Of a DNA stretch of 14,782 bases, positions 13,291 to 14,782 are shown in pieces. The notes beneath the pieces are model-generated. The model made no database searches. It worked only from the letters and a program-made list of their open reading frames with translations, and was not told where the DNA came from. A program made the translations under genes and the position numbers. The DNA comes from Lachnospiraceae bacterium UBA7054 (GTDB taxonomy: Bacteria > Bacillota > Clostridia > Lachnospirales > Lachnospiraceae). Within the stretch, counting starts at the first letter, position 1, and each line of letters opens with the position of its first letter. The stretch spans positions 1 to 14,782 of the forward strand of contig DLAF01000055.1 in assembly GCA_002492725.1 (NCBI GenBank). The letters run 5' to 3'.

Positions 13291-14712
13291 ATGGGAAAGC
13301 AACATAAGAAGAAATATCCGGCGGAGAATACTGCAGAAGAGCTGGAAGAGCTTGCACAGGAGACAGAGGAAGATGAGGAAGAAGAGGCGGATGAGGAACA
13401 GGATCCGGGTGAGCGGCGTGCAATCAGGCGCAGGCGTAGGATTCGTAATCAGATTATCGTCTATCTTGTGATCTTCTTTGTGCTGGCGGGTGTCACGGCC
13501 GGTGGTGTCGTGGTAGGCAGAAAGGTTGCGCTGCGGATTCAGGATAAAAAGCAAGAGGAAGCACTCGAGAAAGAGCTGGAAGAAGCCGCAAAAGAAGAGG
13601 AGCGGAAGGAAGAGCTTGTAATTGAAACGCCGGAGCCCGTGGAGGAAGAGGCACCCGAGGAGGAAGATATTTTGGGAGAGCTTGCGAAATCCTATTTTTC
13701 TGAGATGTCAATAGAAAATAAGGTTGCCGGCCTCTTCATGGTGACACCGGAGGCAATTACCGGAGTCCGGACTGCGACGCAGGCGGGAGACGGTACCCAG
13801 GAGGCATTGAATCAATATGCGGTGGGAGGTCTTATATACTTTAGCAATAATATTGTAGACAAAGAGCAGATTATGAAGATGCTTTCAAATACGACTACCA
13901 TGAGCAATTACCCTGTTTTCCTGGCGGTGGACGAGGAGGGCGGCGATGTCAGCCGTGTAGCGAACAGCAGCATTGAGGTGGAAAAAGTGGAAGCCATGTC
14001 TGCAATTGGAGCGGACGGCGATGCGGCAAAGGCACGTGAGGCAGGGGAGACCATCGGCTCTTACTTAAAGGAGATTGGATTTAATGTGGATTTTGCGCCG
14101 GTGGCGGATGTAGCTGCCGGAGATGACAGCGCTTTGGGAAATCGCGCTTTTGGCTCTGATCCGGAGATAGTCAAAGAAATGGTTTCTAATGCAGTGGACG
14201 GTATCGAAGGCACAGGCGTGAGCGCCTGCCTGAAACATTTCCCGGGATTGGGGAGCACAACGGAAGATACCCACGACGGCAGGGTGGAGATCACCAAAAG
14301 TCTGGAGGAAATGAGGGCTTCGGATTTTCTTCCTTTTCAGGCAGGAATTGAAGCAGGCGCAGATTTTGTGATGGTGAGCCATGCGACGGCACCTGCCTTG
14401 GATGATAGCAATGTTCCGAGTTCCCTTTCCAGAAAAGTGATCACGGATACGTTGCGCGGAGAACTGGGATTTCAGGGAGTGATCATTACAGATGCTTTGG
14501 ATATGACGGCTATTACGGATTATTATACGCCTGAGGAGGCAGCGGTGATGGCGTTGGAAGCCGGAGCAGATATGCTGCTGATGCCGGAGGATTTCGAGAA
14601 GGCCTATACGGCGGTGCTTGCGGCGGTAGAGGAAGGTAAGATTACAGAGGAGCGCATTGACGAGTCCCTGGAGCGAATCTATCGGGTGAAGTGTGCCGGG
14701 AAACTGGAATAA
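13291..14712 (+). CDS. membrane-anchored GH3 beta-N-acetylhexosaminidase-like enzyme
   Basis: A protein of 473 residues. The first ~40 are very acidic and cytoplasmic, then a basic RRAIRRRRRIR stop, one membrane helix at 54-76 (IIVYLVIFFVLAGVTAGGVVV), a Lys/Glu-rich linker to about 125, and a GH3 domain outside the cell. The GH3 domain shows FLAVDEEGGDVSR, FNVDFAPVADV, KHFPGLG at 315-321, the NagZ-type Asp326/His328 pair in EDTHDG, and nucleophile Asp401 in IITDALDM. Family enzymes release N-acetylglucosamine from peptidoglycan or chitin fragments; a role in wall recycling outside the membrane is likely. The start at ATG 13291 lies 14 bases from AAAGGA (13271-13276), rather far. A nine-codon frame at ATG 13278 overlaps it. 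The only gene after the T-poor RNA locus. Confidence 0.92.
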   Translation: MGKQHKKKYPAENTAEELEELAQETEEDEEEEADEEQDPGERRAIRRRRRIRNQIIVYLVIFFVLAGVTAGGVVVGRKVALRIQDKKQEEALEKELEEAAKEEERKEELVIETPEPVEEEAPEEEDILGELAKSYFSEMSIENKVAGLFMVTPEAITGVRTATQAGDGTQEALNQYAVGGLIYFSNNIVDKEQIMKMLSNTTTMSNYPVFLAVDEEGGDVSRVANSSIEVEKVEAMSAIGADGDAAKAREAGETIGSYLKEIGFNVDFAPVADVAAGDDSALGNRAFGSDPEIVKEMVSNAVDGIEGTGVSACLKHFPGLGSTTEDTHDGRVEITKSLEEMRASDFLPFQAGIEAGADFVMVSHATAPALDDSNVPSSLSRKVITDTLRGELGFQGVIITDALDMTAITDYYTPEEAAVMALEAGADMLLMPEDFEKAYTAVLAAVEEGKITEERIDESLERIYRVKCAGKLE

Positions 14713-14727
14713 ATGAAAACGCTAATC

Positions 14728-14744
14728 CCCCAGCTATGCTGGGG
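14728..14744. repeat. REP-like hairpin after the GH3 gene
   Basis: CCCCAGC (14728-14734) pairs perfectly with GCTGGGG (14738-14744) around a TAT loop, 16 bases after the GH3 stop. It is followed by AGAATAGAG rather than a T-run, so it is a poor terminator. Short GC-rich hairpins of this kind flank IS200-type or REP-associated transposase genes in gut Firmicutes; whether one follows lies outside the window. The last 38 bases hold nothing else I can call. Confidence 0.45.
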
Positions 14745-14782
14745 AGAATAGAGTAAGATGTAGCGAAGAAGATGGTATAGAA

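Overview
The window looks like chromosomal DNA from a Lachnospiraceae-type Clostridium relative (anaerobic Firmicute). The basis is the GGAGG-type ribosome sites, the TTGACA/TATAAT promoters, the Firmicute-type LexA boxes (GAAC-N4-GTTC), an [FeFe]-hydrogenase-like sensor protein and the style of the biosynthetic genes. Most genes read rightward; two read leftward (a PAP2 family membrane protein and a LUD-domain protein). No tRNA, rRNA, CRISPR array or complete insertion sequence was seen.

Region by region. (1) 1-420 is a leader region with small palindromes, a possible 25-residue hydrophobic peptide gene, and a near-consensus promoter carrying two perfect LexA (SOS) boxes. (2) 421-3085 is a three-gene tight cluster behind that promoter: a DUF1653 protein, a cytosolic cN-I-like 5'-nucleotidase and the adenine glycosylase MutY. 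It reads as a DNA-damage-inducible repair and nucleotide-handling operon. (3) 3214-4239 is a family 2 glycosyltransferase. (4) 4236-4709 is a small AT-rich accessory patch: an Imm32-like immunity gene, a truncated Cys-rich reading frame, and a 134-bp element built almost wholly of nested inverted repeats. (5) The leftward PAP2 phosphatase-like membrane protein follows, sharing an intergenic region with the divergent glyA promoter. (6) 5819-9762 carries glyA (serine hydroxymethyltransferase), hom (homoserine dehydrogenase) and aspartate kinase, so glycine/one-carbon and aspartate-to-threonine/methionine metabolism. The hom leader is a string of hairpins, the last of which covers the ribosome site.

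(7) 9868-11820 encodes a striking soluble fusion: two 4Fe-4S clusters, an H-cluster domain with all four ligand cysteines but no proton-relay cysteine, another FeS-cluster domain, and a methyl-accepting chemotaxis signalling hairpin. It fits a sensory (group C-like) hydrogenase wired to chemotaxis. A two-way terminator separates it from the leftward LUD-domain protein. (8) 12547-13290 has no convincing protein gene but has a consensus promoter with a T/A-rich upstream element, a roughly 350-nt T-poor transcript and a terminator hairpin: a good candidate for an unannotated non-coding RNA. (9) 13291-14712 encodes a membrane-anchored GH3 beta-N-acetylhexosaminidase-like enzyme preceded by direct and inverted repeats. 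The window ends in a REP-like CCCCAGC hairpin.

The strongest candidates for something under-described are the LexA-controlled DUF1653/nucleotidase/mutY operon, the hydrogenase-chemoreceptor fusion, the T-poor RNA locus and the palindromic element at 4576-4709. Function calls rest on recognised motifs read by eye; no database search was run.
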